This document shows positions 11,601 to 23,004 of a stretch of 64,000 bases of DNA, one piece after another. A program made the translations under genes and the position numbers. Numbering within the stretch: the first letter of the stretch is position 1; every line of letters starts with the position of its first letter. The notes below the pieces were generated by a model, which saw only the letters and a list, made by a program, of their open reading frames with translations, did not search any database and was not told where the DNA came from. The stretch covers positions 5,704,690 through 5,768,689 of the forward strand of contig CM065328.1 of the NCBI GenBank assembly GCA_033032175.1. The letters are read 5' to 3'. Source of the stretch: Saturnia japonica. Taxonomy: Eukaryota > Arthropoda > Insecta > Lepidoptera > Saturniidae.

Positions 11601-12960
11601 TAAAGTCACTTAAACCATGCATTGTTATCTAAACTAAACGTATATGTAAAATTAGAATCCTCAATCCCTTGAGAAAAACTGTTTTGAAATTCAGTTGTAA
11701 GATTTGACCCATAATAACAACATAGCTTAGATAAATAAAATCTTGTAAAAATGGTTAATCTTTGAAGATGTGTGTGTTTATGTTACTAAAACCTATAATA
11801 TTGTTATTATTAGTAATGAAGCTGAAGAAACTTCTTCACTTTTATTTCTTTTTATGACTAACTCATGCTTTATTTACATTTTGATTATCACCGGAAATCA
11901 TTAGTTACCTTACTGTATTTCTTAACATACCGAATACTCTATTATTCATAACGGGAATCGCTAGTATTTAGTGTTTTAAGTTATTATTCTCAAACATTAA
12001 ACTAGTTTAGTATATTAAGTAAATATGTAAGCTGTAAGTGTTTCATTATGAAGTAAAGAAATAGCACTGGCTTAACATCACGCCAACCAAAGTTATGGAG
12101 ATAATAAAAAGGATAAAAAATCTGTACAGTATCTGTACTTCGTGGATATTACTAAAATATTTCTTTTTAACTAATTTAATCCATTATCCACACAATATTA
12201 TCCACTACTTGTATTTTTATTTTTAGTCAACTAAATTACAATGTAGGTATGTGTGTAATATTATACTTAAATGTTAATCCCAGTGATATTTATTATTTTC
12301 AATTTATTAGAATGTATATTTTACTCTTTGGGTTGGATTGTTTGACATTTGGATTCGATTTAGGTACATCACTGTTATCCTTGTGACACTGGCGGAACTG
12401 TGTTTTCACATTTTGCCATTTTATAAGAAGAAGAAGTATGAAAACATATTCGTTATTTGATTGCAACTCCAATTGTCACTTTAAAGGTGACTTGTACCAA
12501 ACAAAATTTAAATTCAGTTTCAACTGTCAGTCTTAAATCTGGTTTAATGATTTAACGATTTGGTTCAAGCCGCTCTTAATTACTAAAAGTGCGCGAACAA
12601 AAATACCTACATACTAATATACATCCCACGCGTTTAGCTATTAATATAACCATTGAAACGATTATAAGTGCACCTATTTTAATTTGGAACTATGAGTCCT
12701 TTTGTTTCTTAAAGTACCTACATTGTTTAAAGTTTTATCGTAGAATAGATTTTTTCGAGTAAAATTCACAACGAAATGTCCGTGAATTTCTAATCAAAAT
12801 TCAAATTTAAAATCACTTTGGAAATCCTTAATTGAAATAATTTAAGAGTCAAAGCAAGAGGTTATAAATATTCATGCAGTTTTTAAAAGAATACCTTGTA
12901 TTTTATAATATTTTATGATTCACAAAAATTCCCAATAGGAATGTTGAGTTTCCAAGTCAC
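11601..12960. other. AT-rich noncoding, no gene seen
   Basis: No frame of note and no repeat that I can tie to another copy in the window. Confidence 0.5.
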
Positions 12961-13230
12961 CTTTGACTCGTAGGAAATGCGGAGGCGGCAGGGATGCCTA
13001 TCTCAGTAATTATTCATGTAAATGCGAAAAGTTCGCGACAAATTTGCGTAACGAAGTAGGTGTAATGCTTGAGCGATACTCGGAAGTTTGAAGGCTTGAT
13101 TCGTAAAATGTTTTGTGGTGACCTGTTTAAATTTTCGTTTAATTTCTTCTTTGTCTTTGATTTCATGGTGACTTTTTAACTCCATCTACTTATTGTCGGT
13201 TACGTAATGAAATTTGTCCTAAATGAAAAA

Positions 13231-13251
13231 CAGCTGCTGTTGCAGCAGCTG
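13231..13251. promoter_or_regulatory. Inverted repeat with paired E-boxes
   Basis: CAGCTGCTG, spacer TTG, CAGCAGCTG. The arms are 9 bp and perfect, and each outer end is a CAGCTG E-box, the class bound by bHLH dimers. It lies in a GC-richer patch (12970-13300). Function is inferred from the motif only. Confidence 0.35.
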
Positions 13252-13299
13252 AAATTGTTAATCTTAGTGGAAGGAGAAACAAAGGCCATGAAGAAACCG

Positions 13300-14900
13300 T
13301 TGCTTCTTCATTTTGTTTTTGTTTAATAAAATCATTGCACTATTACAAGCACAATCGCTTTGTGATACCGGATGCTTAAAATTTTAATAACGTCTCTGAA
13401 AATAAAAAAATAATTAAAATATGAGGTTAAAGAAATGATTCTTCTAGACAATACACTTGTTAAACCAAGTGATAATTCATATCTTTTGTCTCGCTGTCTC
13501 AAAAGATGTAAGGATTTATCCCTTTAGGGCCGTTGAAAAACTTTAGAAAGTCGTTCCCAATTCCTAAGAGGTCCAAAATCACGGAACCCTTTAACACAGT
13601 GAAATATTCTGCAGACCCACGTCTCGCTATAAATCGTTCACTTTGACATTTGACAACCTGAAAACCGACTTACGACTTGAACTTATGTCTTGTTAGGCAT
13701 TGAAATAGATTTTACTTTTCAGTAATAAGTTCTTTTTTGTTTTAAAACAAATTGGTAATAAATATGTGTATATAATATAACGTTAACTTAGAAAGCGTTG
13801 AATTCGATAGATATATTTAAAGACATTCCTAAGTCTGCTTTTTTATTTACAATTTAAAACTGATCAGTGATACGAGGTTTTTCATTGTTAATTTATGTTA
13901 TTGCTCTCCTAGTATACTCATAATTTTTTTAATTATTTAAAATATAACACAACTTATCATAGTTACTTACAAAGTCGTCTAAAGATCTAAAGGTAATCAA
14001 CCCTCTGTAGCTTTTGAATAATGATTAAATAGAAGCATATTCTTATCTTTTATAATAATTATTTTAATGTTAACGCTTTGGTTATACAATCCTTTTGCTT
14101 TTTTTACAATTCAATATGAAATGCAATTGAACGGATTTGAAATGTTTCTAAAAACAAAAAAAAAACATCTATACCTAATTATTTAAGATATATTATCAAC
14201 TAATTTGTTAAGATAGTATTTGCTATGACTAAAATCATAAAAAAGGAATAAGTATTATAACAATTTTTATGCAGACTCATGATAAAATCTACAATGTGCA
14301 CTCTATAAAAAAACAAATATGATTTGTTCAACAAAAACACCGCGAGGATACAACACTGTTCACAAATGATAGTAACGCCGTAACATTACACAGGGGAAAT
14401 TCAGTAAAAATATGATTATAACTCCACGCTATATCCTTATAATTTACATAAAAATACACTAGGTGGGCTACAAAAATAAGGTAATAAACTGTTTCTCACA
14501 TCACAATTCATACAGCAATACTATTTAGGATAGACTCAACCAGCGAAACAGCAAACCCACAATAAAACGGCGTCTCCAAAACATTTTTATATCCTTGTAT
14601 ATAACCCTAAGGCTCTTAATATTCGTCTCATAAAGAGACAAGACTATAGGGTTTGGTATTTATGTCATGCGTGTTATTTGTTCATAGATCTATATTAGAA
14701 AGAATAGTCATCTAAACAAATTTTTACTTATTTACTTATTACTTTTTTGCGTATCAGATTTCTTTTACCTGCGATCAGATTAAGACAAAGACATAAGATA
14801 GGAGTAATTTGTTTTTGTAGCTAAGCTCGATGAAACGACTATACTTTAGCTAATAGTAAGTAATAAGAATGATCTTTCTTTACCAGATTTTAAACTAAAT
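13300..14900. other. AT-rich noncoding, no gene seen
   Basis: I see no convincing gene or known repeat. Confidence 0.5.
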
Positions 14901-14921
14901 GACTCAATTTCGGTAAACGTA

Positions 14922-14941
14922 TTCAGGGTAGCTACCCTGAA
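14922..14941. repeat. Perfect 20-bp palindrome
   Basis: TTCAGGGTAGCTACCCTGAA is self-complementary without a spacer. The following 180 bases are GC-richer than average and contain 'CTATAAAGC' at about 15086. This could be a regulatory patch, but no transcript start can be shown. Confidence 0.65.
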
Positions 14942-15947
14942 CAGCATAAAACAACACTGTTCTGCCCTACCATACGCTAGCTGATGAAGCCAATTTTATC
15001 TTTAAACATCCTGGTTTAACCGCACATGGTAGGACACCGTCAACTCAGTTACAAGTGATGGTTACCGTTGGTTGTGCCCTAAAGCTATAAAGCGCGTCAC
15101 ACACACTCACCATACAATTCAATAGATTATAACAAACGGCGAAGATAATATATATTTCCATCTTACAGTATCTTATTTTATCTTAAGTTGACAGGTTGTA
15201 ACGATAAATGATTCTCTTGACTATTTCTAATATACTAGCGATCACCCTAAGGTCGAAATTCGATCAGCGACTTTTTGATCATAGACAATTTTCTGTTTGA
15301 CATTTGCATTATTCATAAACAATGAGTATTATAAACATCACTTGCTGTCACTTTTCGTTGAGTGACAATGTCAATATTTTGGGGGGTCTAAGTTCAATGG
15401 CATGATCAGGTTGGGATTCGCAGTATTAACTTATTTAATTTAATATATTAGTAACAGATATTACGTAAATTTTAGCTTTCTGCACTCCTTGTCCATTTAA
15501 ACTTTAACCATGCCAAATCTCACAGTCTTCCGGACGCAATACGTTTAAAAAGGTATCGAAAGCTTTTGCTCCACGTATTAATATATACATTTTTATATAA
15601 ATAAATAGAGTTCAGATATTATTGTTTATACTAGCTCCTATTTTCTATTGTGACTAAAATAATTTCGTTTCTTGAGCCCCCATGACGCCCCAGGATGCCG
15701 CGGCGGGCACATTGGGAACCTCTATTACACTTCACTGAATCGACTCTCTGTTTGATTATTACATAATTCGTTTCCTACGTATTCTACATATTTTTGTGTG
15801 TTAAAATTACATTACATTTCAGTCAGAACTGGCTGTCATGGAAAATTGTATACCTTCGATAAAACCACAAGATTAATATTCGTTTTTTCAGAATGGCGTT
15901 AAGTCATAGAATGCCTATTTAAATATATTCAGTTCTATACCTTTGTC

Positions 15948-16027
15948 GCTACCGACGTTTACTTGGGTAAGTATATAGTTAAGAAGTTATGTCTTTGGCA
16001 TAATAAAGTAAAAATAAATCTAATAAT
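15948..16027 (+). repeat. Inverted-repeat arm A (unit 1)
   Basis: About 80 bases including 'ACTTGGGTAAGT' and 'GTCTTTGGCATAATAAAG'. They match the reverse complement of 16506-16592 with a few mismatches and a 2-base indel. The same pair lies in unit 2 at about 22455-22534 and 23011-23098. Confidence 0.85.
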
Positions 16028-16070
16028 TTTATCCTTTTTTTCTCTCTCTCTGACTTTACTGTTAGCCTGA

Positions 16071-16499
16071 GGGGCCCTATCCGCAATAATTTTGAACGTT
16101 TCTAACGCGCAAGAGATTTAGTGTAAATTCCCATTTTTCCTTTTTTATTTACACCCTAATCATGAGGGTGCATAAATATAACTGATCCACCATCTATAAG
16201 GAACCTTTTTTTTCTTTTTTTTACGCTAGATCATTAAATACATATGCACCTTTTCCTTCCTTCTTCCCAGGGACATGTATATATGTATATGTTAGATTAG
16301 CTCGAATTTTACAGATAGAGAATTAATCAGATCGCGAATTCTTTGCAATCGCGGCAACAACCCAAGCTCAGGTTCAACCACTTTGACACACTTGCGTGCT
16401 TGTTGCCTACGCTATCGTAGCTGAGTGCCTTAAGCGCTCGCCCCCAAGCCCGGTAAAACTGTAAAAGTCATCAGCGGCTCTGTTTTTGAATAGGGCCCC
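16071..16499. mobile_element. TIR element GGGGCCCTAT, 429 bp (unit 1)
   Basis: Ends are GGGGCCCTAT (16071-16080) and ATAGGGCCCC (16490-16499). Beyond that the termini share only a few bases. The interior holds the repeat words also seen at 11240-11600. No coding capacity, and I cannot see a clear target duplication, so the superfamily is open. It sits between the inverted arms at 15948 and 16592. Confidence 0.6.
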
Positions 16500-16505
16500 T
16501 TAACT

Positions 16506-16592
16506 ATTAGATTTATTTTTACTTTATTATGCCAAAGACATATAACTTCTTAACTATAAACTTACCCAAGTACATGTCGGTAGTAAAAACTG
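16506..16592 (-). repeat. Inverted-repeat arm B (unit 1)
   Basis: Reverse complement of arm A at 15948-16027. With the intervening 480 bases the whole could form a long hairpin. The 66-codon frame starting at 16529 lies in this arm and is not a gene. Confidence 0.85.
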
Positions 16593-16599
16593 CTCGCAT

Positions 16600-17780
16600 C
16601 CAGCATTCATATCATATCATATTCACATCCAAATTCATAATACAAAAAATGTACCAAGCGACAGAAAAACAATTTTATATTATATTTCATATTCATAGTA
16701 GAGTTATACAGTTTTTAAACTTTTTCTGAAGAATGTTGACAGATATAGAAGTGATGTCTAATTGTATAGTTGCTAATGTAAATATCTGATATATAAAAAT
16801 AAATAAGATTGATCATAAACCAATTGTGAGACTGACTTTATCGCTTCTATTGAAAAAAGTTCTGTGTATACGAAAACCATTGCAAACACAACGAAATATG
16901 GTTAATCAAAATCGTAACGTCCTTCGTGATTATTATCTTCTCACACACACTATCTTCGCTAAAATATAAGTGTAGTAATTCATCGCGAAAGCATATTTCT
17001 GACTTTTATTAACGGTAGTACAAAGAACAATTTTATTGCTATTAATTATTCTATAAAATAATATAATAATGTATGATATAAAATGTCGTTTGAAGTATAT
17101 TAAGTAGTATGTATAGGTTCGTATTATTTAAGTTATTGTTTCGAATGACGATGAATGAATAATAAGGGCGCTAGTTAAATGCAGAGCTAAGGAATTCGAT
17201 AGCGCTGTGACCTAACTCGAATTATTGCTGTCGATAAATTTCGACGTTGTTTTAAATTTAAAATTAAAATCTTGGTTAACATAGTGAAAAAACAAGGTAA
17301 TAGTTTATCATACATATTTGATCAATTATTTCACATAGAAAAATCGAACTAAAATTATAAATCATTGAAATTTAATCATCATTAGATACATTTTGCTCCA
17401 TTTTCCGTTAACATGTGTGAATAAAAACATGTGTTTTGTTTTGTAACAGAATAACATGTGGCCGAAAGTTAAGCATTAACGCTATCAGTAAGCGTACGAT
17501 AGTTTATCAAAGACAACACTCGCATCACTACAGTAATGGCGCGTCAGGCGAGGTATGCGGTCGGCGGGGAAGATGCTCCTACTTGTCAGCTCAGGATCCG
17601 ACTGCATTCAATTCGCGCGCTTACTCTTTATTTTACCTTAGCCTTTTACTACAAACGCCTTGCGTAGGATAAAATAAAACCAACAAAAAACCGACAAAAT
17701 AAAGGTGACGTATATAGTAGTAACATTTATATCCAAATTGATACACGGTTTTATAGAATCCTTCAAAAATTAATAAAATT
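16600..17780. other. Unit-1 sequence without recognised gene
   Basis: AT-rich, and present again in unit 2. The TTAA at 17100-17103 is the unoccupied target of the element inserted in unit 2. The frame at 17436-17672 starts on TTG, covers a GC-richer patch (17440-17640) and has no recognisable domain. Confidence 0.6.
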
Positions 17781-18260
17781 GAAGTGTCTGTTTGTAATGG
17801 CAAAATAACAGCCTTGTATATGAAAGTATATACGATACCTTTTTCAGAAAACCCATTTTTAAAATTGTTGTCTGTCTCTCTGTTTCTGGGTTGTCTCCGA
17901 AATGGTTAGTCTGATTTTGACGGGACTTAGATGTTATAAGTTAGGCTACTTCTATTTTAGATAAAGAATTAGGTTTCCACGCAATAACAAAAAAAAACTG
18001 CTCATAGTGAATCAATTCGATAGTTTAAATGGTTTACGCTGAGTAAACCATAAAATACAGCAAATTAATGTACTACATAATTGTAGACATTAAAAAAGAC
18101 ATACAAAAAAAGTCTGCGAGAGTATATTATATCTTTCTTCGAAGGAATACCCAATATACGCATTTTTGTATTTAAAATAGCCGGAAGTTAAGGAGCAAGA
18201 TTCACGCGTGTGCCGATCAAAGGCATTCTGTAGTGAGCAAAGCCACCGACACAGCTAGTC
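17781..18260 (+). repeat. Interspersed repeat, family L, long copy (unit 1)
   Basis: The head is 'GTCTGTTTGTAATGGC' and the body has 'GTCTGATTTTGACGGGACTT' and 'TTAGGTTTCCACGCAATAAC'. The tail is 'GACACAGCTAGTC'. It contains a perfect 9-bp inverted repeat, ATGGTTTAC/GTAAACCAT, at 18029-18051. No coding capacity. Copy in unit 2 at 25272-25752. Confidence 0.7.
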
Positions 18261-19240
18261 TTATATAAAAATGAGATAAACAGAATTGTGAACTGTACAA
18301 AAACGTTCTCTTCAATGAACGAATCAAGCAAAACAATGTTAAACTTTAAAAATTCCATCACAACGCTCTACGTCCACAGATTCCGGAATTTGCATATAAT
18401 ATAAGCAAGTGTAACATAAACGACGTAAATACATTTAGGTGTGCAACCATTAGCTTCTAACAGCTTTTATCTCGTAAAAAGTAATGTAGCAAGTAAAAAC
18501 CGTACAGGCGTCGCAAAAGTTTGCACTTTCAAAATATTTAGTTCACAATGAAATTCCTCACTCCGGTTGGGGTAAATTAATTAAAGTTGGGGAGAGCCAC
18601 GCTACCGACTGTATAGGTACCGCTGGGTCTTTGCCTGATGAATCTAATAAAAACTTTGGTTCTACCTTTGAAGGTGATTATGTAACGAGCAATTGTAAAC
18701 GAATGCACGAGCAATGATAGTTAAAAAATATTATCGTACTATAATACCAGAAATAAGATTAAACCGTTATAGCAAACTTAAAACTTTATACAGCAAAATA
18801 CCTATATCTAGGAATGTACTTGTTATTAAAGTGAAAACTTTGTGCCTTACAAATATTACGTATCGAAGAAATCCATTTTAATAAGGGTTGGAAGGGGTGA
18901 AAACGCATCCATATAGTTGAGTGACTTCAAAGCTGCGGTCCTTTTTGAATAGGCTACATTGATTACTTAGCAACTGGTCGATTTTATGTCTGTTTGGTGC
19001 TTCATAGCATAATAAAATACCAGAGTAAGCTAATTTGAAAAACGATTTATTTTTATTGTTCAATCACAAAAATCACTGTGATACCGGTTGATCTCATAAC
19101 ACGGTACGGTCTAAGAGTGCCACGCCACTATAGCGGGTATTATATCTATTCTATGGTGTTCATGATACAGTTGGATATAATTTGACAAAATACAAAACAA
19201 CAAATGCCCAAACGTATTTACATACATATAATTAATCAAA
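18261..19240. other. Unit-1 sequence without recognised gene
   Basis: Contains a GC-richer patch at about 18540-18700 that could be old host sequence. The frame 18878-19063 on the minus strand is kept in both units simply because the units are nearly identical. Confidence 0.5.
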
Positions 19241-19249
19241 TTGAAGTTC

Positions 19250-19509
19250 CTGTTTGTAATGTCAAAATAACAGGTATTTACTAAATTGTCTATGCCTGCT
19301 TGCTCGAGCGCCTGCACATCTGAACGCTCGTGTAGCTGAGCGCCTGCATGATATTGCAAAGCATGCAAAGTGAAAGTCATTTCAGAGATTACCCGATACA
19401 AAAAGACAGACAGACAGACAATTTTTTTTTAATTGGTGGTTTGTTATAATTATCGTATATCATTTCATATGCATTTAATAAAAACCTGTTATTTTGACAT
19501 TACAAACAG
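19250..19509. mobile_element. Foldback element with minisatellite core (unit 1)
   Basis: The termini are inverted repeats of about 25 bases. The left is CTGTTTGTAATGTCAAAATA... (19250-19274), and the right (19485-19509) carries the reverse complement. Inside, 19296-19343 is three units of a 16-bp repeat (consensus CTGCTTGCCTGAGCGC). No coding capacity. The ends equal the head of family L. Confidence 0.75.
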
Positions 19510-20021
19510 ACTCTTAATTTTTTTAATTTTATAGATCTGACTGATAGCTTCAGAGATTCACGTAGCACGTTCAAACAAAGAAACAACCTTTTGAGCTTAA
19601 TAATATTAAGTATAGATCATATATTTCTTTCTATAAATACAATAAAGATAATTTGAGAATAGAGTTAAATAAAAGTCAATAAAAGTGGGTTCTGACTATG
19701 AATTTCAGTAAATTACCATCACGTCTTCATTCATTATCGTAACGATGTTGGAGGTATTATTATCAGCATTATCGTTGCGGATCGTATTTCTCGATATTAA
19801 ATTAGGGATAAATAAAAAATCGAGACGTTCGTAAAGGTTTAGGTGCATCTTTTTTCTTAATTTTCACCATTCCTGGAATAAACAAGTAAGACTTCATATA
19901 GTAGCATTTTTTTTGTTCCATTTCATATACTCCAATATAGGTACGAACTTTCATGTAAATAACAAAACAAAATTCAGTTAAGTAAATAATATGAAGTACG
20001 TAATATAAATCGGCCTATATC

Positions 20022-20345
20022 CATACTAATATTATAAATGCGAAAGTAACTCTGTTTGTTACGTTTTCACGCCTACATCTCTGAACCAATTTTGATGAAT
20101 TTTGGTATAGACATAGATTGGACCTTGGGAAAGGCCATAGGATAACTTTTGTCGCGAAAATAAAACTTGAAGGAGTGGAATAGGAGATGGAAATTCGAAT
20201 GAATAACACACCAAACCAATTTTGATGAATTTTGCTATATAGATAGATTGGACCATGGGAAAGGACATAGGCTACCTTATGTCGCGCAAATAAAACTTGG
20301 AGGGATTTAATAGAGGGTAAAAGTTTGTATGAAGAATCCACCGTT
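20022..20345 (+). repeat. Lep1/Helitron-like interspersed repeat (unit 1)
   Basis: Starts 'CCATACTAATATTATAAATG' and continues 'CGAAAGTAACTCTG', the opening of a family very common in Lepidoptera. It has an internal 130-bp direct duplication: 'AACCAATTTTGATGAATTTT' occurs at 20084 and 20214. The likely tail, 'GACGCGAGCGAAGCTGTGGG', lies at 21379-21398. Assignment to Lep1-type non-autonomous Helitrons is from memory of such sequences. Confidence 0.55.
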
Positions 20346-20611
20346 GAATTACATATATACATACCATTACGCCTGTATCCCCGAAGGGTTAGGCATAGGT
20401 GTACTAATGTACACCCACATTTCGCCGTGTATGTGTTTAGTCCCAGGCAATAGGGGGCGAGCCTATTGCCATTAATCGGGCACAAGCCCAAACTCAGAGC
20501 TACTACTGAAAATTTCATAGAAAAACCCAATAACACTTTGCTCGACCTGGGTATCGAACCTAGGACCTAGATCATAGCAGTCGCGCTTACGACCACTAGG
20601 CTAATGAGGCA
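20346..20611 (-). mobile_element. tRNA-derived SINE (unit 1)
   Basis: Read on the minus strand, the head is tRNA-like. The A box TAGCCTAGTGG is at 20603-20593 and the B box GGTTCGATACC at 20560-20550; both fit the RNA polymerase III consensus. The body has 'TGTACATTAGTACACC' and 'CCCTTCGGGGATACA', found in lepidopteran SINEs. The tRNA part is not a functional tRNA gene. It is inserted in the Lep1-like repeat. The 173-codon minus frame over this area is chance. Confidence 0.85.
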
Positions 20612-20939
20612 ATTAGGATATCAAAATTAATTTTTATGCTTTAGGAAATAAATATGAGGGTTTCGCATTTTAAAAAATCATTCTGCAATCAGTATATTAG
20701 GAGATGAATTCAACTATTTTTGAGTTTTATTGGGATGGTAATGTTTTGGATTCATACAAAAAAATAATAATATTCAGTTTAGATCCTAAGAATTCACCTA
20801 TGAACGTCAAAATGCTACTGCCGGGTTGAAAAACCTCCCAGTCAACGAGAAGAATGGGTCAAAAACACGATCGGGCTTATCTTTTCTTTCTTTTTTCATA
20901 CACATTCCATACACATATTGATCGCGTTAGGGAGCCAGT

Positions 20940-21170
20940 CGGTGTGTATGAAGTAATATAGCGGGCGGTAGGGATCGCCACCACCATACACATAGTGAAA
21001 AACCCATCTATGTTTTTCTTTTGGTTTGTCGTGTTACGAGATCAGCCGATGTATACGCAGTAATATAGCGGGGTGATAGGGATCGCCACCACCATACACG
21101 AATTAAAAAACGCATCTATGTTTTTCTTTCGGTTTGTCGTGTTACGAGATCAGTTGGCCAACATCCAATA
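20940..21170 (+). repeat. About 108-bp tandem duplication (unit 1)
   Basis: Two units carry 'AGTAATATAGCGGG', 'GGATCGCCACCACCATACAC' and 'CATCTATGTTTTTCTTT' with period 107-108. Repeated in unit 2 at about 28482-28710. Confidence 0.85.
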
Positions 21171-21893
21171 ATACGCAGACGAAGTTGCGGATACCAGTTA
21201 GTAATATATAAATGGATAACCAACTGATTGATAGACATATCAACGCACATCCCAAAGTACTGGGGTTAGGACCGTGAAAACCGTAATTTTTGAAGATAGA
21301 TCTATGAAAACTGGTGTTTAGAAATTCAGATGATAGCATGGAACATAAAAACATATTTTAATTGAACATAACTCAACTATGACGCGAGCGAAGCTGTGGG
21401 AAAAGCGATAGTATATTATATTTGCTTCAAAATCTTAGCTGTCAATAAAAAAATGCCAATAAATTAATGTATAAAAATAGTTTATACATAAATAGCCTTG
21501 AACACCACCTATTCTATAATATAAATAAATTCATATTACATTATCATTCACATGTTCATTCTGTTTAATATTGTAAAACAAACTGCTACCTAGTTTTACA
21601 AATAGAAAATATTACTTTTGTTAACTGCTCAGAAAACAAAGCAGGAAATTTCGAAGTCAGAAATTTGTAAATAAACAAAAGTTAGTCAATGAGAATTCTG
21701 TAGACGCTTCTCGCGCCCTCTATCCGGTGAAAGTCGAAGCTGACACAATGGGTACAGTTATTATCCGCTACCAATTCAAATGCAGTTTTTGTGTTTTAAA
21801 TATTGTTTACTTAGTAAGTGTAGACATTTTGATGGAAAAATAAAATGAAAAATTGTTATCGATATAAATTCCATTTCGATTTAAGCACAGTTA

Positions 21894-21970
21894 CAGTGTA
21901 AACTCTATAAATAGTGAAATTGAAGGGAACGGTCATTTTATTACGTTTTAAAAAGTTGTCGTCAAACTGA
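21894..21970 (+). repeat. pogo-like MITE end fragment (unit 1)
   Basis: 'TACAGTGTAAACTCTATAAA' followed by 'TGAAGGGAACGGTCATTTT' matches the right end of the MITE at 6518-6930 read in reverse. Only one end is present. Confidence 0.65.
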
Positions 21971-22059
21971 GAATAAAAAAACAATATAGAGTATGTATGT
22001 TTTTAAGAGAGGTAGGACATAAAGAAATATATTTAAAGATTTTTTTCTACTTGGGGCTG

Positions 22060-22215
22060 TTCTAATAGTGAAATACTTCCACCGTAGAGAAGATCGCAGC
22101 CAAATAACCTTGTGCTGTGTTTTGAGGTGAGTAAGGTTCCCAGAGCTCCTTGGGGCAGGAGACTATTGATACCTTGATGTAACAAGCTTCTATAAACTTC
22201 GCTTTACGGTTTCTG
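22060..22215 (+). repeat. Interspersed repeat, family G (unit 1)
   Basis: 'GAAGATCGCAGCCAAATAAC' and 'CCAGAGCTCCTTGGGG' recur at 29590-29720 and 59030-59300, and inverted at about 33970-34110 and 40255-40385. Class unknown. Confidence 0.65.
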
Positions 22216-22576
22216 TTTGCCACGGTTCTTATTTAAAAAAATAAACTTTATAGAATGACTGTTTTCCATTTTTAAACGTGATTCTTGCAGTACATACATC
22301 CTATGGCTATTTTATATACGTATGAAGCTTCATTTAGTCCATTTATACGTAAAAATTTCAGGTATCTTTAGGCAGATAGTAAATTTGCACTTTATAGAAT
22401 GGCGTTAAGTCATAGAATGCCTATTTAAATATATTCAGTTCTATACCTTTGTCGCTACCGACGTTTACTTGGGTAAGTATATAGTTAAGAAGTTATGTCT
22501 TTGGCATAATAAAGTAAAAATAAATCTAATAATTTTATCCTTTTTTTCTCTCTCTCTGACTTTACTGTTAGCCTGA

Positions 22577-23004
22577 GGGGCCCTATCCGCAATAATTTTG
22601 AACGTTTCTAACGCGCAAGAGATTTAGTGTAAATTCCCATTTCTCCTTTTTTATTTACACCCTAATCATGAGGGTGCATAAATATAACTGATCCACCATC
22701 TATAAGGAACCTTTTTTTTCTTTTTTTACGCTAGATCATTAAATACATATGCACCTTTTCCTTCCTTCTTCCCAGGGACATGTATATATGTATATGTTAG
22801 ATTAGCTCGAATTTTACAGATAGAGAATTAATCAGATCGCGAATTCTTTGCAATCGCGGCAACAACCCAAGCTCAGGTTCAACCACTTTGACACACTTGC
22901 GTGCTTGTTGCCTACGCTATCGTAGCTGAGTGCCTTAAGCGCTCGCCCCCAAGCCCGGTAAAACTGTAAAAGTCATCAGCGGCTCTGTTTTTGAATAGGG
23001 CCCC
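22577..23004. mobile_element. TIR element GGGGCCCTAT (unit 2)
   Basis: Copy of 16071-16499: ends at 22577-22586 and 22995-23004, bracketed by the same inverted arms. Confidence 0.6.

Larger units (their letters stand above)
15890..22396 (+). repeat. Tandem segmental duplication, unit 1 (about 6.5 kb)
   Basis: Begins at 'GAATGGCGTTAAGTCATAG' and runs directly into the second copy at 22397, which begins with the same words. Unit 2 ends near 29954 with the same 'GCACTTTATA' that ends unit 1. At the join at most one base of homology is shared by both ends, which suggests end joining rather than repeat-mediated exchange. In the stretches I compared the units differ by scattered substitutions and small indels. 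No host gene is recognisable. Confidence 0.9.

Noticed and set aside
15080..15125. Core promoter at CTATAAAGC
   Set aside because: There is a TATA-like word, but no clear initiator or downstream coding exon; mentioned only as context for the nearby palindrome.
16071..16499. Assigning the GGGGCCCTAT element to hAT or another named superfamily
   Set aside because: The target duplication is not visible and the ends match for only about ten bases.
18029..18051. 9-bp inverted repeat ATGGTTTAC/GTAAACCAT as a terminator or regulatory site
   Set aside because: It is internal to the family L repeat and has no adjacent gene.
20015..20536. 173-codon minus-strand frame, repeated at 27554-28075
   Set aside because: It runs through a SINE and a Lep1-like repeat. 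Its presence in both units only reflects the segmental duplication, and no protein motif is seen.
20541..20611. Functional tRNA gene on the minus strand
   Set aside because: Polymerase III boxes are present, but a complete cloverleaf is not evident, and the sequence continues into a SINE body that recurs at 51014.
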